Origin: Haemonchus contortus
Taxonomy: Eukaryota; Nematoda; Chromadorea; Rhabditida; Trichostrongylidae
DNA: 64,000 nucleotides
Direction: 5' to 3'
Assembly: GCA_000469685.2 (NCBI GenBank)
Contig: LS997565.1
Location: forward strand, 16,117,235-16,181,234
Shown here in pieces: positions 38,459 through 50,398 of the stretch (positions within the stretch are counted from its first letter, which is position 1; every line of letters starts with the position of its first letter). Under the pieces are notes generated by a model. The model saw only the letters and a list, made by a program, of their open reading frames with translations, searched no databases and was not told the origin of the DNA. The position numbers and the translations under genes are program-made.

Positions 38459-38644
38459 TGAGTTGGCGCGATCGCCCTTATACCAGACTCCTGTGAGTAC
38501 GGTAGATGAGGACTTTTTTAGTCTATTCCTTGCATAGTAAGGATGGGGATGAAGATGGGTCGACAATCACACTAGGCGTTATTCAGTGTTATTTGTATTC
38601 ATACAGAAAAAAAGTTGCCTACTGCGAGTCATAATTTTAGCCAG

Positions 38645-38945
38645 GAACAAATAAATGGTAAAGGATAAAGTCTCTGGGCGTTGATCAATCCCGTTTGAGA
38701 GATGCGCCCCCGCAATGGACTTCCAATCAGAATCGCAGTGGCGTGATGAGTGCGTATGTGGCCTATACAATGAGTTGCGGTGGCCAGCCAATGTACAAAC
38801 TAGTGCTTTTATCGTCCCAGACGAGTCTGGTACCAGTTAACCGACCCCGGAAGGATGGAAGGCTTGGTTGGCCTAGGCGGATATCCGGGATTCGAACCCC
38901 TGACCGCGTGTGTAAAATAGTGCGTCGCTTGCCCCAATATTTGCT
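38645..38945 (-). repeat. tRNA-derived SINE copy (family A), near full length
   Basis: Minus-strand copy with the best B box in the family (GGGGTTCGAATCCCGG, plus strand 38885-38900). It then runs through GGTCGGTTAACTGGTACCAG, TGGCTGGCCACCGCAACTC, GCGATTCTGATTGGAAGTCC and GGGATTGATCAACGCCCAGA. Confidence 0.85.
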
Positions 38946-39026
38946 TACATTATGTAGACATCGCTGACTCCGCGATTTCGAATGTAAAGTTCGGAATATA
39001 ACCCAAGCCTCCATCAATTCTACTTT

Positions 39027-39490
39027 TCATTGCTGACTTGCAACAATTTTTCTCAGCTTCTTCCTTCTCAGACGCCTGAAGTAGATAAGACTCGGAAGTG
39101 TGGGGTCAACTATTGAGCAACGAATCACCTCTACCCGCCACTTATTTTTGTTTTCGAGTGACGTTTTTGTTTGAACAAAATGCTCGGACAAGTCCGTACC
39201 GAGTACTTCGCTGATAAAAGTGACCTGCTGAAGCGTGACATGTTTGCGATCGTTCGAGTCATTGCTTCTTTCCTGCATTTCTTTCGAAACAGTCTCAAAA
39301 GGCTTTTTGAAAATTTATGATACGATAAATTGGCTGTGCTGCTGAAGAATTTGCTCCTCAAATTCGCTAATTTCGATTCATACATATCTATACTATGACC
39401 ATCATTGTAGTTGCACACAGTCGCACACTTTTCTTTGATTACCGCTTCCGACTGCCGCCATTGAACCGCAACTCGTTTTTGGGTACCCAT
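39027..39490 (-). pseudogene. Small protein-like frame with a probable frame break
   Basis: A minus frame starts with ATG at 39490 in good context (gagaaaATGG) and reads MGTQKRVAVQWRQSEAVIKE, followed by about 45 more plausible residues. Around 39305 the protein-like reading passes to another frame (FETVSKEMQERSNDSND, then about 75 residues to a stop at 39027). No splice pair explains the change, so a 1-nt indel or a very small retained gene relic is likely. The family is not recognised. Confidence 0.3.
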
Positions 39491-39499
39491 TTTCTCTAT

Positions 39500-40990
39500 A
39501 TCTTTGGAAATTTACTGATTACAAGAATGCACTGTTTTGGGTTCACAGTTTTCGTCGATGTAGCGCATTCGTTTCAAATTCTCGAGAAACGTACGTGTCC
39601 TGCAGATGCATCGCGATAGTGGAAGGCGATATGAGGCAGCAGAGGTACTGTGGCCGATTGCTTACGCAATTGCAGATGGTACTCTGCAGTGACTAAAATC
39701 TCGACTTGACATCGACAGAAACTCGTACAACTCTGATAATTTACTTGCTCAGAGTGTGCTAGGAATCGGATTTCTCGAAAACCTTAAAAATGTAGCTGCG
39801 AATTGCACATAGGTGGTCGGCTCCAATACATACAACAGAGATAGTTTTTTTTGTATTTTTTAAACCTTATACGTGCACTTTGATAAGATTGGATCGAATA
39901 TGTAATATTTCAAAGTGTTAGAACAACTATATTTGGGGAAATCGGTGTACGAACAAAGTGCCCAAGGGCCTCAGGCGCACGCAGATTCAACGGGCTCAAA
40001 AACGGAGTACTTTTATGATTTTGCCCTGACGTCAAGTGCACTGGTTTTCTGAAAACTGGTTTACCGACTCATTTGATAGATCTTTTTCCTTTATGGCAAA
40101 TCTCGTTCTCTGCAAATGGTTGCGAAAACCAAAAAACTAGCACATTTGAGGTGTCTAGTTTTGTGGGGAAGGAATCTTCGAGGGGACCAGAAACAAAAGG
40201 TTAAAAGAGGTTTCCCAAGGTCATGTTTTCTCTCTGGCTTTTCTAGCCTTGTCTGGTCTTGTTCTTCATTGTTTGTGCAACACTTCTGAGATGTTTCCTA
40301 TATTTGGGACTGAGCGCAACGGAACACATGACAATCAGCTGCTCTGCATCAATGACCACGACCAATGACCCAAAATACAGGACACAAAGCTTTTGTACTC
40401 CATGTACAGTAGGGAGTCCGCTGAAGCCAACAGCTGATCATATTTGGTTCCTAAAAACATTTTGAGAAATTGTGGGAGCAGCACACCTTCGTTTTTTGAA
40501 GTCCCGAATAAAAATGGCTATTAGATCGGTCATTTTATAAATCAACATATAGCTTCGGCCTAAGCGCCTGAAGATATTATAATTTTCGAGAGCTTAGTGC
40601 ATCACAACTGTAGCTCAGTCAACCGCTATATTCTAGAAGTTCTTCTTCCAGAATCACCAATAGTTTCCACTCGCTCTGTTGCACCAATTCAATGTAAATT
40701 TCGAAGTACTCAGGTTTTTTCTGAGTGACCTCCTCCTAGTCTTCCTGAAGAGCTATTCCAGACTCATTTTCGGTTCTTCTTGACCGCTACTCAGAAGTAT
40801 TCAGACCAGCTCTTGAGTACTATTTCAGGCCTTTGAAAAGAACCACACTCTCATTTCAGAGGACGTATTGAAACTTGGAGGAGACTTTTCTACTGGCTTG
40901 TAGCAATCAGAATGCTTTCCTCTAAATTTACTCCGCAGATAATAATCGAAATATGCCAAAGCAGTCAATAAGGGGGCTCTTTCTCTGTGC
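39500..40990. other. No supported gene
   Basis: AT-rich DNA with short open frames only. Confidence 0.35.
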
Positions 40991-40996
40991 CTTGTT

Positions 40997-41356
40997 TTGA
41001 TAAGCCAACTTTGCACAAGAACGAAAACGGTGATTTGTTTGCACATCCTGAGTCATATGAAGCTAAGTGGTGCGGATGCTGGTGGAGGCCCGGTTGTCGT
41101 GAGAGTGACCCCGAAAAAGGAGACAAACATCAAGGACTTGAAACTCTGGAAAGTGATGTCATCCTCGATTCGTGCGAAACCCTTGAAGCAGTTTAGACTC
41201 GTAAAAACCTTTGAAAAGACTTTCCCCCAAAGCAAAAACATTCAGCTGTTGATATTTCATAATGCCCAAACGGGATCTCCCTGGGACGTAGGCAACGGGT
41301 TGTTGAGAATGTTTACAATTCTTTTAAAGCAGGATTTACTAGAAAACAACTTTTGA
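40997..41356 (+). other. 119-codon open frame, unrecognised
   Basis: The plus frame product has a Lys-rich middle (TPKKETNIKDLKLWKVMSSS, then KTFEKTFPQ). The minus strand is also open over much of the stretch (41053-41241 and 41257-41520), so the coding strand is uncertain. No motif is recognised. Confidence 0.2.
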
Positions 41357-41520
41357 AGGTCCATCCCCTTACAAGATGTTATGGTGTTAATAACTTCAGT
41401 CCTATCTTCATCAATTGACCTTAATATTTGCTTAGTCTGTTTCTGGAAGTCGGGAATAGCAACGTCTGGCTGCCCCGCCCTCAAGCGGGGATTTCCTGTG
41501 GAAACTGGGCGTTGCCCCAC

Positions 41521-44402
41521 CCCTCGAAATTCAGAGCTATGGAAACATATTTAAGCCACCAAAAGTCTAGGCGCACCCCGAATTTGAATTTAGAAGTTCT
41601 GAAATTTTAAATACTGAATGTCTCATTTCCTTCCCAGAAACGACCGCCTTTTGCCCTAATCAGCTGACTATTACTCGTTCCAGCCCACACGCAAGCAGGT
41701 TCTGCCTCTCCAAGGAAGTACGGGCAAGCAGTAAGCATGTCAAAACAAAGACTTTTTAGTAATTAGGACACTTCACTCATCACCTCTACGAAATATTGTT
41801 CTATATCATCACCATACTTGTCTATCGATGCTTTTCCTCTAGCAGTCACCATAAAACTGCATTTACTACGGAGTTACTGTTATGAGTGCAAATGCGAACT
41901 TGGTTGTGCCACTTGAAACCATTTTTGGTTTTTCTGAATTGTCTTCATCCAATCTTGAGTTCTAACCAGTTGTTCGGTAATCAATTTGTGATAGTTCCCC
42001 ACTTTATGTGAGTCCAATGTTATCTGCGAGCTGGAATGGAGCTCAACCGGTAGCTATCAATCGGGGCTGTATTTGTAGTGAACTGTACACTTCCTCAGAG
42101 GTACAATTCACTATGAACAATAGCTCATGAGATATTGTCTAGGATGAATTTGGGGCCCCTTGTATATCAGATGTGGTGCTGTCAGGTCGAAAAACGGCCT
42201 AGATAGGGCGTTATAAAGCGTGTGTATCCTCGAAGGAATTTCTTCGACATTGTAGGGGCTGCACCGATTACAAGGGAACCCATGTGGGAAGTTCAAACAC
42301 CTTCTCGATCCACAGCGACAACAAAAGGCAATTCTGGACAGTTGTTGGCGGATGTAGTCACCTCTTTGAGCAATCGCAACAACTGAAATCTCGTCCGAAT
42401 ACCTCTTCCATGGCATTTCCATCATGGTGAACCTCAATTTTTCCTACTTTTGAGGCCTCATTTTTCTCTTCACTACCAATGGACTACTCCCAACCTATAC
42501 TTCCGCTTTTCGACTGAAAAGGTGTAACGCAAATTAATCGTGAAGTATGCCTTTAAGCATCTCAACAAGCCTCCTACACTATTTCATCCACCATGTTCCT
42601 TCATGGAAGTGATTCTAGAGGATTGGAAACTGTCTGAGCCCTGAAGTTCATTTTGTGTGACTCATGGTAGAAAATAAATCTAGTTGTAGAAGAAAATCAT
42701 TTCCAAGAAGAAATTAAATCAAGGGAATCTGCATGGATGAGCTATGAGTTGTGGCCTCTTTCAACAAAGCTCCGTAACTCACTTATTTATTAAATATAAG
42801 ACAGGTTTTTAGAAGCATACCTTAGATGGGTGGTGTCATGTGTAAATGCTAAGCAATAGGGTGAAGTAGCTTGCAAAGAAAGCAAATAATAGGTCAGACT
42901 TTAAAAGGGAAGAATTTTCGCTTTTTCTGAGAGACGTTGATTAACTATCTGAACAATACATATGGAGCACGTGGTAGAGTCCGGAGCCGAGACTATTCTC
43001 TTTGTTATATGGTTCGCACTTTCGAGTTTAGTCTCACGACATGCAACTGACCATAGAATTCAACTCGTTTCCGTTGTATGCGCGGCGGGGGCATTTGCAG
43101 AATTAGACAGGCGCTTGTTTATTTCAGCCTCTTACAAGACAAATGACGTTTCCAAGTAACTTTACCGGCATTCATTAAGAACCGGTTACTAGCTGTTTCA
43201 TTAGCTGACATCGACCACGTCAAGTTTGCTCCACCCAACTGCCCTATTTTCCTTCTACTAGGACATCATGCTCCGAAGTTCCCCATCAGTCTTTTTTATG
43301 AATTATCCGAAATGCAGAGCAGTTAATTTGGTTTATCCTCTCTTCGTCGTCCTTTTTCCTTTCACTTCTCACTAATCCTTCAATGCGACTCTTCACACAT
43401 CTATTTTCAGTGTAGACTGTGTTTTTGATTGGCCTGATTTTCCAATTATTTTCTCCGTAATCTCTGCCAGGGTAAATAAAAGAAATAAAAGAAAGACTTT
43501 CAAACGCCTTCCGATCGGAAGTATCATCAAGTAGTACTCAGCAGGAAAACACTTCAAAAATACCAAACAGAGCTAGTGCATTTGCACGTAGATGCCTTAG
43601 AGTCATTGTAAAGCTTTACGGATGGATTTCCATGCACGACTTCCTATAGAACTCGGCATAACAGCTGCATTACTGGATGGTTTATCGGACTCTCCACAAG
43701 GTTTGTATAAATGTAAGCTTTATTGGACTGACGTTCACCGAAATCACCTCCTTTAAAGTCTCAAAGGGTCCTAACTGTTTGTGACTATCCGATCAAACAT
43801 CTCCACTGGCTCGCTGGAGTTTGAGTTCCACAGGCCATGCACATAAATATTCCACATATCGTAGCTCCGTAGATTCTTTGAAACCTTAAAACAATCGTCG
43901 ATAGCAACCAAAACATATTTCTTCCAATAAAACGGCTCATTCTGAGCCCGACTTGTTTGGTTAACATGAATGCCCGATGCTCATCTTAGAGCTATGAATA
44001 AAATATAAAAATATTCAGATCCTGTAAGTATGAGGTGATCCCTGAAAGGTACAGTGTTAACCTTCAAACACGAACCTCTTTAATTAGGGCCTTTCTCTCC
44101 TTAATGACATTTGCAACATGAGTCACATAATAATGTAGACTACTCGACATCCTGTGGTATATTGCTGGGGGCTAGAATAAAGTGGCTGCCATCTCGCTGA
44201 AGGTTACGCACCTTTGAAAAAGTTAGGGAAAATCAAGGTTGTGATGTTTCTATGTAGTAGGTGGTGCTATGCAGATCAAGCTCTTCCAAGTAATTGATTC
44301 ATCCGTAAGAACCGTTTCGAGTTTGTCACAGTAATTCTTTCTCGCGAATAGCTTCATCAGACGAAATCTTTAAGATAAAATGAGATGAAATTTTTTTTGC
44401 AG
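41521..44402. other. No supported gene
   Basis: The best open frame is a minus 108-codon frame at 42111-42437 with several Cys. It has no recognisable domain or splice chain. Confidence 0.3.
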
Positions 44403-46267
44403 ATGGCCCGCATATTCGTTCTATTGACAACCTGGATAGCATTTGTCCATTCTTTGAACGATTTCCTCGTTCAAGGCCGGGCAGACACTCTAAAAGTTCT
44501 CCGAAGGATCATTCGAGAGCGAGACGCTAGAGTGTCAGTTTGATCAATTTTTTTCTCATTCCAATTTTCAGGTTTAGAGAAGCTGTGATTACATGCCGAA
44601 TCTTATATCAAAAACAATCGTCATGTGTGTGAATTTGAGGAAAAAAAATTGGGAGAGAAGGAGGAGTAGTCGGCGCCAAGGAATTAGGGTTGGGTAGATG
44701 GAGCGCGAGCATGACTGGAATATTGCAAGCGAGCATATTCTGAAATATTCTGTCGATAGAAAATGCATGTACGAAAAGCCCTGCCTAGAGATGTGTGGTA
44801 CCTGATGAACACTTTTTGGGGCTGTGGCAGCTGTCCAGAGAATCTGATAGTATCTCGGGATCACTTTTGATTTTTCATCATTTCCCCCTCAGTGTCTTTT
44901 GGGTACATAAAAGAGTATCTTCCTTTCGATCAGTTTTGACGTAAAATTGTCTCTGAGAAAGTTCTGCAACCAGTTTCTTACTAAACATTGCGCTGGTATC
45001 CTCAACTCTTGTGGAGAAGCTGCTCACATTACATAACAGATAGAAAAATATGGAAGTATATGTTAGCCGATGGAATGAATCGACCTTTTCAGAATTCCTC
45101 ATGATCCATTCGCGAATTCCCAAGTGGCATGGCAAACGACTGTTCCAAGAGACACATTTTTGAGGGATTTCCACTCTGCCATGGAAGTGGAGAGATCTAA
45201 GAGAGACATTTCCAACGCTGTGATCGAAAGTGGTAAGTATTTGACTACTCTCACATAGTTGACATCATCAGCTGATAGCGAGTACTTTTGCTCTCAGAAC
45301 TCTTCACTTGATTTTCATTTTTACCCAACTTCTGTGAGACGAGCAGTGCAGTTTATCTTTCTTCAAAAGCACCACATATTCAAACTCAGCTCATCATACT
45401 TTTTTCAACAAGTGTATTTCGAACCAGTGGGGTCGCCCCATTCACCTCTCCTCTCTTGCGTGCTTGAAGTGCTTGAATTGGGTTGGTTTTGAATGCCCTA
45501 ATGTATGATAATGGAAGTACATACTTTCCTTCAAGCACACACACACCCACACAGACACGTACACGCATACATACATGCACATACGCTCACGTACACCCCC
45601 ACACACATATATATACATACACAAACGCACACACACAGCGACACACTTAGTGGACTTCTCTTTTCAGCGGAGTTCCGCCACACATATTTCGACTTGGCTG
45701 CGTATTTGTGATCAGATTGCTCATTCGCTCACCCACTTTTATTCATTTCGCGCACGCTCCGCCCTCCCATCCCTCAACCCTCGGTCGGAATCACGTCCTC
45801 TCACGTACTATCGGCAGCACGAACTATTTCGGCGTTTGTGTGTCGCGGGTTAAAGCGAAGCGGATCAGCAGCGGATTATCTATTAGCTGATCTGGGCGAT
45901 GATTTATGGGAAAAGGAGGTTCATTCATTGAGTTGTCTAGTCCGTTACTACTTTTGCTACTAGCAGGGCTCCTCCACCTAATTAATATTCTTTCCATCAC
46001 TATACTAGGTACCACGTCAGCCGCCTCATTCTGTTCCTTTTCGTCTTCTTTTGCAAGCATATCTATAAATACTGTCATTGCTAAGTACATCGTAGATGAG
46101 CCGATCCTTCTATTAATACATGTTCTTCTCTATTCACAGCAGTTGTTGTGACCAAGCAGCTTAACGACTCTTGTGCGGTTCCAGGAAGGGGATTGGGAGC
46201 TTGCGTTCTCAATCATTTACTTGACTCAGAGGCCGAAGCCAATGCAGACGAAACAAAAGGAAAATGA
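44403..46267 (+). CDS. Candidate small secreted protein, three exons seen
   Basis: ATG at 44403 directly follows a strong acceptor (ttttttttgcag), which in nematodes often marks trans-splicing. The first block encodes a signal peptide (MARIFVLLTTWIAFVHS) and about 28 more, mostly charged, residues. A second exon, 45093-45232, lies between ttttcag and AGTG/gtaagt and reads PRDTFLRDFHSAMEVERSKR among others. It joins in phase to a third, 46140-46267, which has two Cys (SCAVPGRGLGAC), an acidic end and a stop. Exon 1 can only end in phase 0, but exon 2 needs phase 2, so one exon in 44540-45092 is missing or exon 1 is separate. The family is not recognised. Confidence 0.4.
45537..45649. repeat. 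CA-rich imperfect microsatellite
   Basis: A degenerate ACAC/ACAT tract in the last intron of the candidate secreted protein. The open frames over it are artefacts of the repeat. Confidence 0.9.
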
Positions 46268-46569
46268 CGACGAGGCGATCTGTGCCTTCAATGCACCAAC
46301 ATTTGCATCGAAACGTGTATTGAATTTTCCATTACGCAAGCCTCGAAGATTAAGTACGTCGACATCAGACTGACTTTGAGGCTGAGAAGGATCGTCCGCG
46401 GCCCGCTTTCTTCGATACTGGAGAAGAATAGCTCTTTGGAAATGCGACTGCAGAATCGTCGACGGTGTAGGAGCTCTCGCCAATATACACTTGCACAAGA
46501 ACATCGATTCGTATAGAACTTGACGACCCGAATCGAACGTTTACGTTTAGGAATATGGCTGGACAATGT

Positions 46570-48470
46570 GGCCAAATACGTGTTCCAACAATATTCGCTA
46601 CCTACCCACCGTGATCAAGCTACGAGGGAGAAGAGCTGGACGCGTTCAATATGGACGTAGAGAGGGTGTTCAGAGTCGACCATCTTCTTCCAAGGGGGGG
46701 GGGGACGGTCAAGTCGTGCGTCCGAGGGTGCGCGCGGCAAAGTGCGCGGCGAAGTTCGTAACGATTTGAACGACTCTGACGCCAATTTTTGGGGCACAAA
46801 CTCGAAATAGACCAGTTTAGTAGAGTCAGATGAGTCAGATCCTTCTAATCTACTCTACTCCGAATTTGAGCCTCAATGATAGGCGCTGAAGTCGTTCAAA
46901 TCGTTACAAATTTCGCCGCGCAATTTGTCGCGCGCACCCTCGGACGCACGACTTGACACACACCCTCTTCCAAGGTCACCGTTGGTGATCTCAACGTCGA
47001 AATCGGTACCAGAATAACGGCTTCAGGGCCACATATCGCGACCCACTGAACGGAATGGATTGAACAAGATTAAGGATTGTCCGTGTTTATAATGTAGACT
47101 TACGCTATCCATGGTAACTCGCAGCCCTGTCTTTGCGATGGGCATGGGAGTCACCTGGTGGGCAGTTCCTTAGTGATATGGACCACACTCTCAATCGGAA
47201 CTTAAGCCTGACTGACGTCCCAGTTGCTCCGAAGTTTTACATCATCTACTCCTCGCTAGGTTTTGCTTCTAAGTTCGTGGAGAGAGAGCTGTAGAGTAAA
47301 GAAAACAAAGACCTGAGACCTCCGTCAACTGGGACCACTGCGAGTCTCTGAGAAGTTTACGTTACTGACGACATCGACGAAGCATTCAACTCGCTAAACA
47401 TCTCCACGATACTACTGGGAAAGCAGAGGGCTACAAGTAGCAGTGAAATGTCTTTATTCGAAGATTCTCGAGCGGATACGCCATTGAGGAATCGCGCCAC
47501 AAGCTATCATCAGTGAATTCGCGAGCTTGTGAAGCTGTGCAGCCGTCGAGACCGGGAGATGTACTCGCAAAGCCCGCCGGACTTCCGCCATTTGCAAGAT
47601 TAAGGTGTCTTCCAATTGTGTCATTTCAACAGCAGGTGAACAGTCACAGAATCTAAAAAGGTAGTGGGGAAGTCATCTACGACTCCTGATCTCTGCGGCA
47701 GTGATGCAGTTCTCCCTTCTAAAATTTGACATGCTGTGACGTCTATGAAAAGTTGTACGACGCTTTGTCCTAGTAGGATTAAAGCAAAACATCTGATTGG
47801 TAAGAGCCTTCCATTGTTGCCACCTGAAATGTGGTTAGGCTCTACACGCAGTAACTGTTGAAATGCATTGTGCCTACCGCGTGGAAAACTACTGTGTTAC
47901 TTATCAGACTATCGCCCAATCTGTAAACTATGAACTTTCCACGTGAGCCATTTCTAATAGAACTGGGAAATTACTAAGTGATTCAAAGCCTTGTCAGTAA
48001 GCCGTGTTTCAATAGCATACAGTACATTCGACCATATGCGCAGATTCAAGACTAATCTCAGCGTTGCGAGTGTACAGGATGTCTGTATGATTAGAGATTT
48101 GAGGAAGACTTTCGGCACCGTTGACAGAAAAACGATAATTGGAGCCTCGGGCAACCGGGGTGTTCCCTTTCGATATGTAACGGTGCTAAAAGAGCTCTAC
48201 AACATTTTTTCGACGAGGATTTCGCCATTCTACAAAGAACTCATAGACAATGTGATGAGAATCGTTCCACGAGATCATATTATCCCACCCAAAGTTTTCA
48301 GTGCCACTCTCGAGAACATCATCCCTTATTCGCAATAGGGAGAATTGGGAATGAAGACCGACGGCCGCTGCTGTCACATCATCTCCATCTCTTGCAGAAG
48401 ACATCGTGCTTACAACACCAAACATTGAGCAGGTGGCACAAATGCTGGCTGAACTCCAATTGAATTCTTA
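46570..48470 (+). mobile_element. RTE-type LINE relic (endonuclease and reverse transcriptase)
   Basis: Scattered frames match the RTE order. An apurinic endonuclease part (VTVGDLNVEIGTR near 46977, the block family members carry as VGDFN) is followed by linker remnants. A reverse transcriptase part at 48091-48338 reads DLRKTFGTVDRK, then ELYNIFSTRISPFYKE, then KVFSATLENII. The tail has QVAQMLAELQ near 48430. Stops and frame changes are frequent and the catalytic D-D block is not readable, so the copy is dead. Ends and target duplication were not identified. A second element is inserted at 46696-46965. Confidence 0.8.
46696..46965. mobile_element. 270-bp MULE-like MITE with long inverted repeats
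   Basis: The left arm from 46710 (CAAGTCGTGCGTCCGAGGGT onward) and the reverse complement of the right arm ending at 46955 match for about 68 bases with few mismatches. The element starts with a G run and ends CACACACCC. It is flanked by a direct repeat TCTTCCAAGG at 46686-46695 and 46966-46975. Long terminal inverted repeats with a 9-10 bp duplication are typical of Mutator-like elements. It has no coding capacity. Removing one TSD copy and the element restores a continuous RTE sequence. Confidence 0.85.
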
Positions 48471-49620
48471 ACGAATGAGCTCTAGTCTAAATGCTGGGCC
48501 TATATAGGTGGCGGGTAGCTCAGCCGCTATAGTGTTGTCGAACACGTCTCTTTGTGAATGTGGTAGAGGGCCCGTCAGTTTTTCGATGAGACCACGTTTC
48601 TTTTTGAGAGGCCACGGATTCACCTTGACAAAAAAAACCTGGAGACAACTTTTCATCGCGAGCCGTACTTCCGAAATACATGAATCTAGACGGCTCCTTT
48701 CTATAGGAATAACACAGAAATGACTAAACTTGCTGATAGGAAAGCTTGAAGTCGATAAATATTACTAGAAGCGAGTATAGAAGGGACGTTTGAAAAGCTT
48801 TGCTCGCCCTTTTAAGTCTTCTCTCTCTTCCTACCAATCTACCTGACAGAAATTATACAGACCAACAGCAAAAAAGCACAAAGCAGTTCAGGGCACTGCG
48901 AACACATTGATCTGATGGACTGCAGTGATTTCGAAACGGATGAAATGACGTGTATGCTGACTGCCACCGGTATGACGTGCTGCGTTTGTACTGGAACGCT
49001 TAGAGCAGCCAAGTGGTCACTATTTTAGGTAAATTATGCCGTTAAAAACTCGTTGTCTTCTAATACTTCAGCTAATCATTCATTCATTTTTAATCATTTG
49101 ACTTCACAATTAGGCCTCATGTAAACAAAAGACAGATAGATGAGTCATCAGATTGATCAGCTTTTTTCAGATTTCTTCTCACAAGCCCTATGAACAAAGG
49201 ATTACTAACCGTCTTACTCAATGCATACTTCTGATACGGGTCAGGAACAAAAATCACGGTGTACATCTAGATAAACTTTATTTATGAATTCGATTGTTAT
49301 GAGCAATAATGAACGATGTTTCTCCTGAAATGGAACGTTTCAATAAAACTGTACTGCAATGAGAATATGAGAATAAGGCAGTCGAAATTATCAAGAAGTG
49401 CAAGCACACCTCACGATAATTTTGAGGTACACACTTTCACCTCTGAAGCGGAAGCTTCTGGAAAATAGTACATCGGTGGCGAAGAAATTGAGGAAAATCG
49501 CTGACTTCGCAAAAAAATGAAGCCCATAAAGTAGTGAAATAAAGGTAGTACGAGATCACGATGGAGAAAACAACATGGAAGGGGCAATCAGACGAGATTA
49601 CAGTTGTTGCGATCGCTCAA
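48471..49620. other. No supported gene
   Basis: Possible 3' remnants of the RTE copy up to about 48790, then AT-rich intergenic sequence. Confidence 0.35.
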
Positions 49621-49903
49621 AATGCTAACTACATCGAGTCAAAAATGTCCAGTAAAGCCATACACTGTAACCATATTTTGAATTGACTTTTGAACGTGCT
49701 TAACGGTAATTTAAACAAATTGTCAGTTTTTTCAATCCAAACGAGGTTGATAAAATTCCTTATTGACGGCTGACGTTCCGGCGGGATCGCCTTCTCAGGA
49801 GCGATGGAGAGGTCGACGCGATTTATGACTACCCGACCGAACGCCCCAAATGCCCTACGGAACTTTGAGACCTCAGAGTTCACCCCGTAATCATTACGTG
49901 GGC

Positions 49904-50398
49904 CACTTACCGTAGATCGGTCTGTTCCTCGCGACCACTTTGTAAGCAGCAATGGTACGGTAAGCGCTTCAGACTGGATGATCAGACTCACTGAATGAAC
50001 GCTAACCTTATAAACGGCCTTAGTTCCCGCGTGGTTGTTAGGCATTCTTCCCTCCGGTTCATTTTTGGCCTAGTCTCTTGGATAATACCTCGAGGTTTTT
50101 ACGTGAGGATCAACTGCCTCAGGCGCCCATAGGGTAAAAAACTCATTACGGGGCCGACTTAAAGGTCGCAGCCGAGGTCTTGGCGCGAAGGCGCAAACGC
50201 CCGCACTGAAAACCCTCGAGGCATTCTGGATCCTGGTTATCAAGCCAAAAATAAACGGAAGGGAAGTGTGCCTCATAAACACGTGGGAACTAGGGTCGCG
50301 TACAAGGTTGGCCTTCACGACTGAGTCTAAATCACATCCAGTTCGCAGTGCTTACTGTATCGTTAAGCGGTCGCGAGGACTGATCTACGGTAAAAGGC
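49904..50398. mobile_element. Foldback element with about 200-bp inverted arms
   Basis: The left arm, 49904-50107, aligns with the reverse complement of 50398-50190 over its whole length with scattered mismatches and small indels. Shared blocks include TTACCGTAGATC at the outer ends, then CCTCGCGACC, CTAGTTCCC-like and ATTTTTGGC, with CCTCGAGG near the loop. The central 80 bases are unpaired. The 138-codon minus frame over 49629-50045 runs through the arm and flank and is not a gene. The element abuts the end of the lectin-related frame at 50402. Confidence 0.75.

Noticed and set aside
45386..45853. Several overlapping open frames rich in Thr, His, Tyr or Val, Cys
   Set aside because: They are translations of the CA-rich microsatellite in all frames.
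49629..50045. 138-codon minus open frame
   Set aside because: It runs through one arm of the foldback element and its flank; no protein family is visible.
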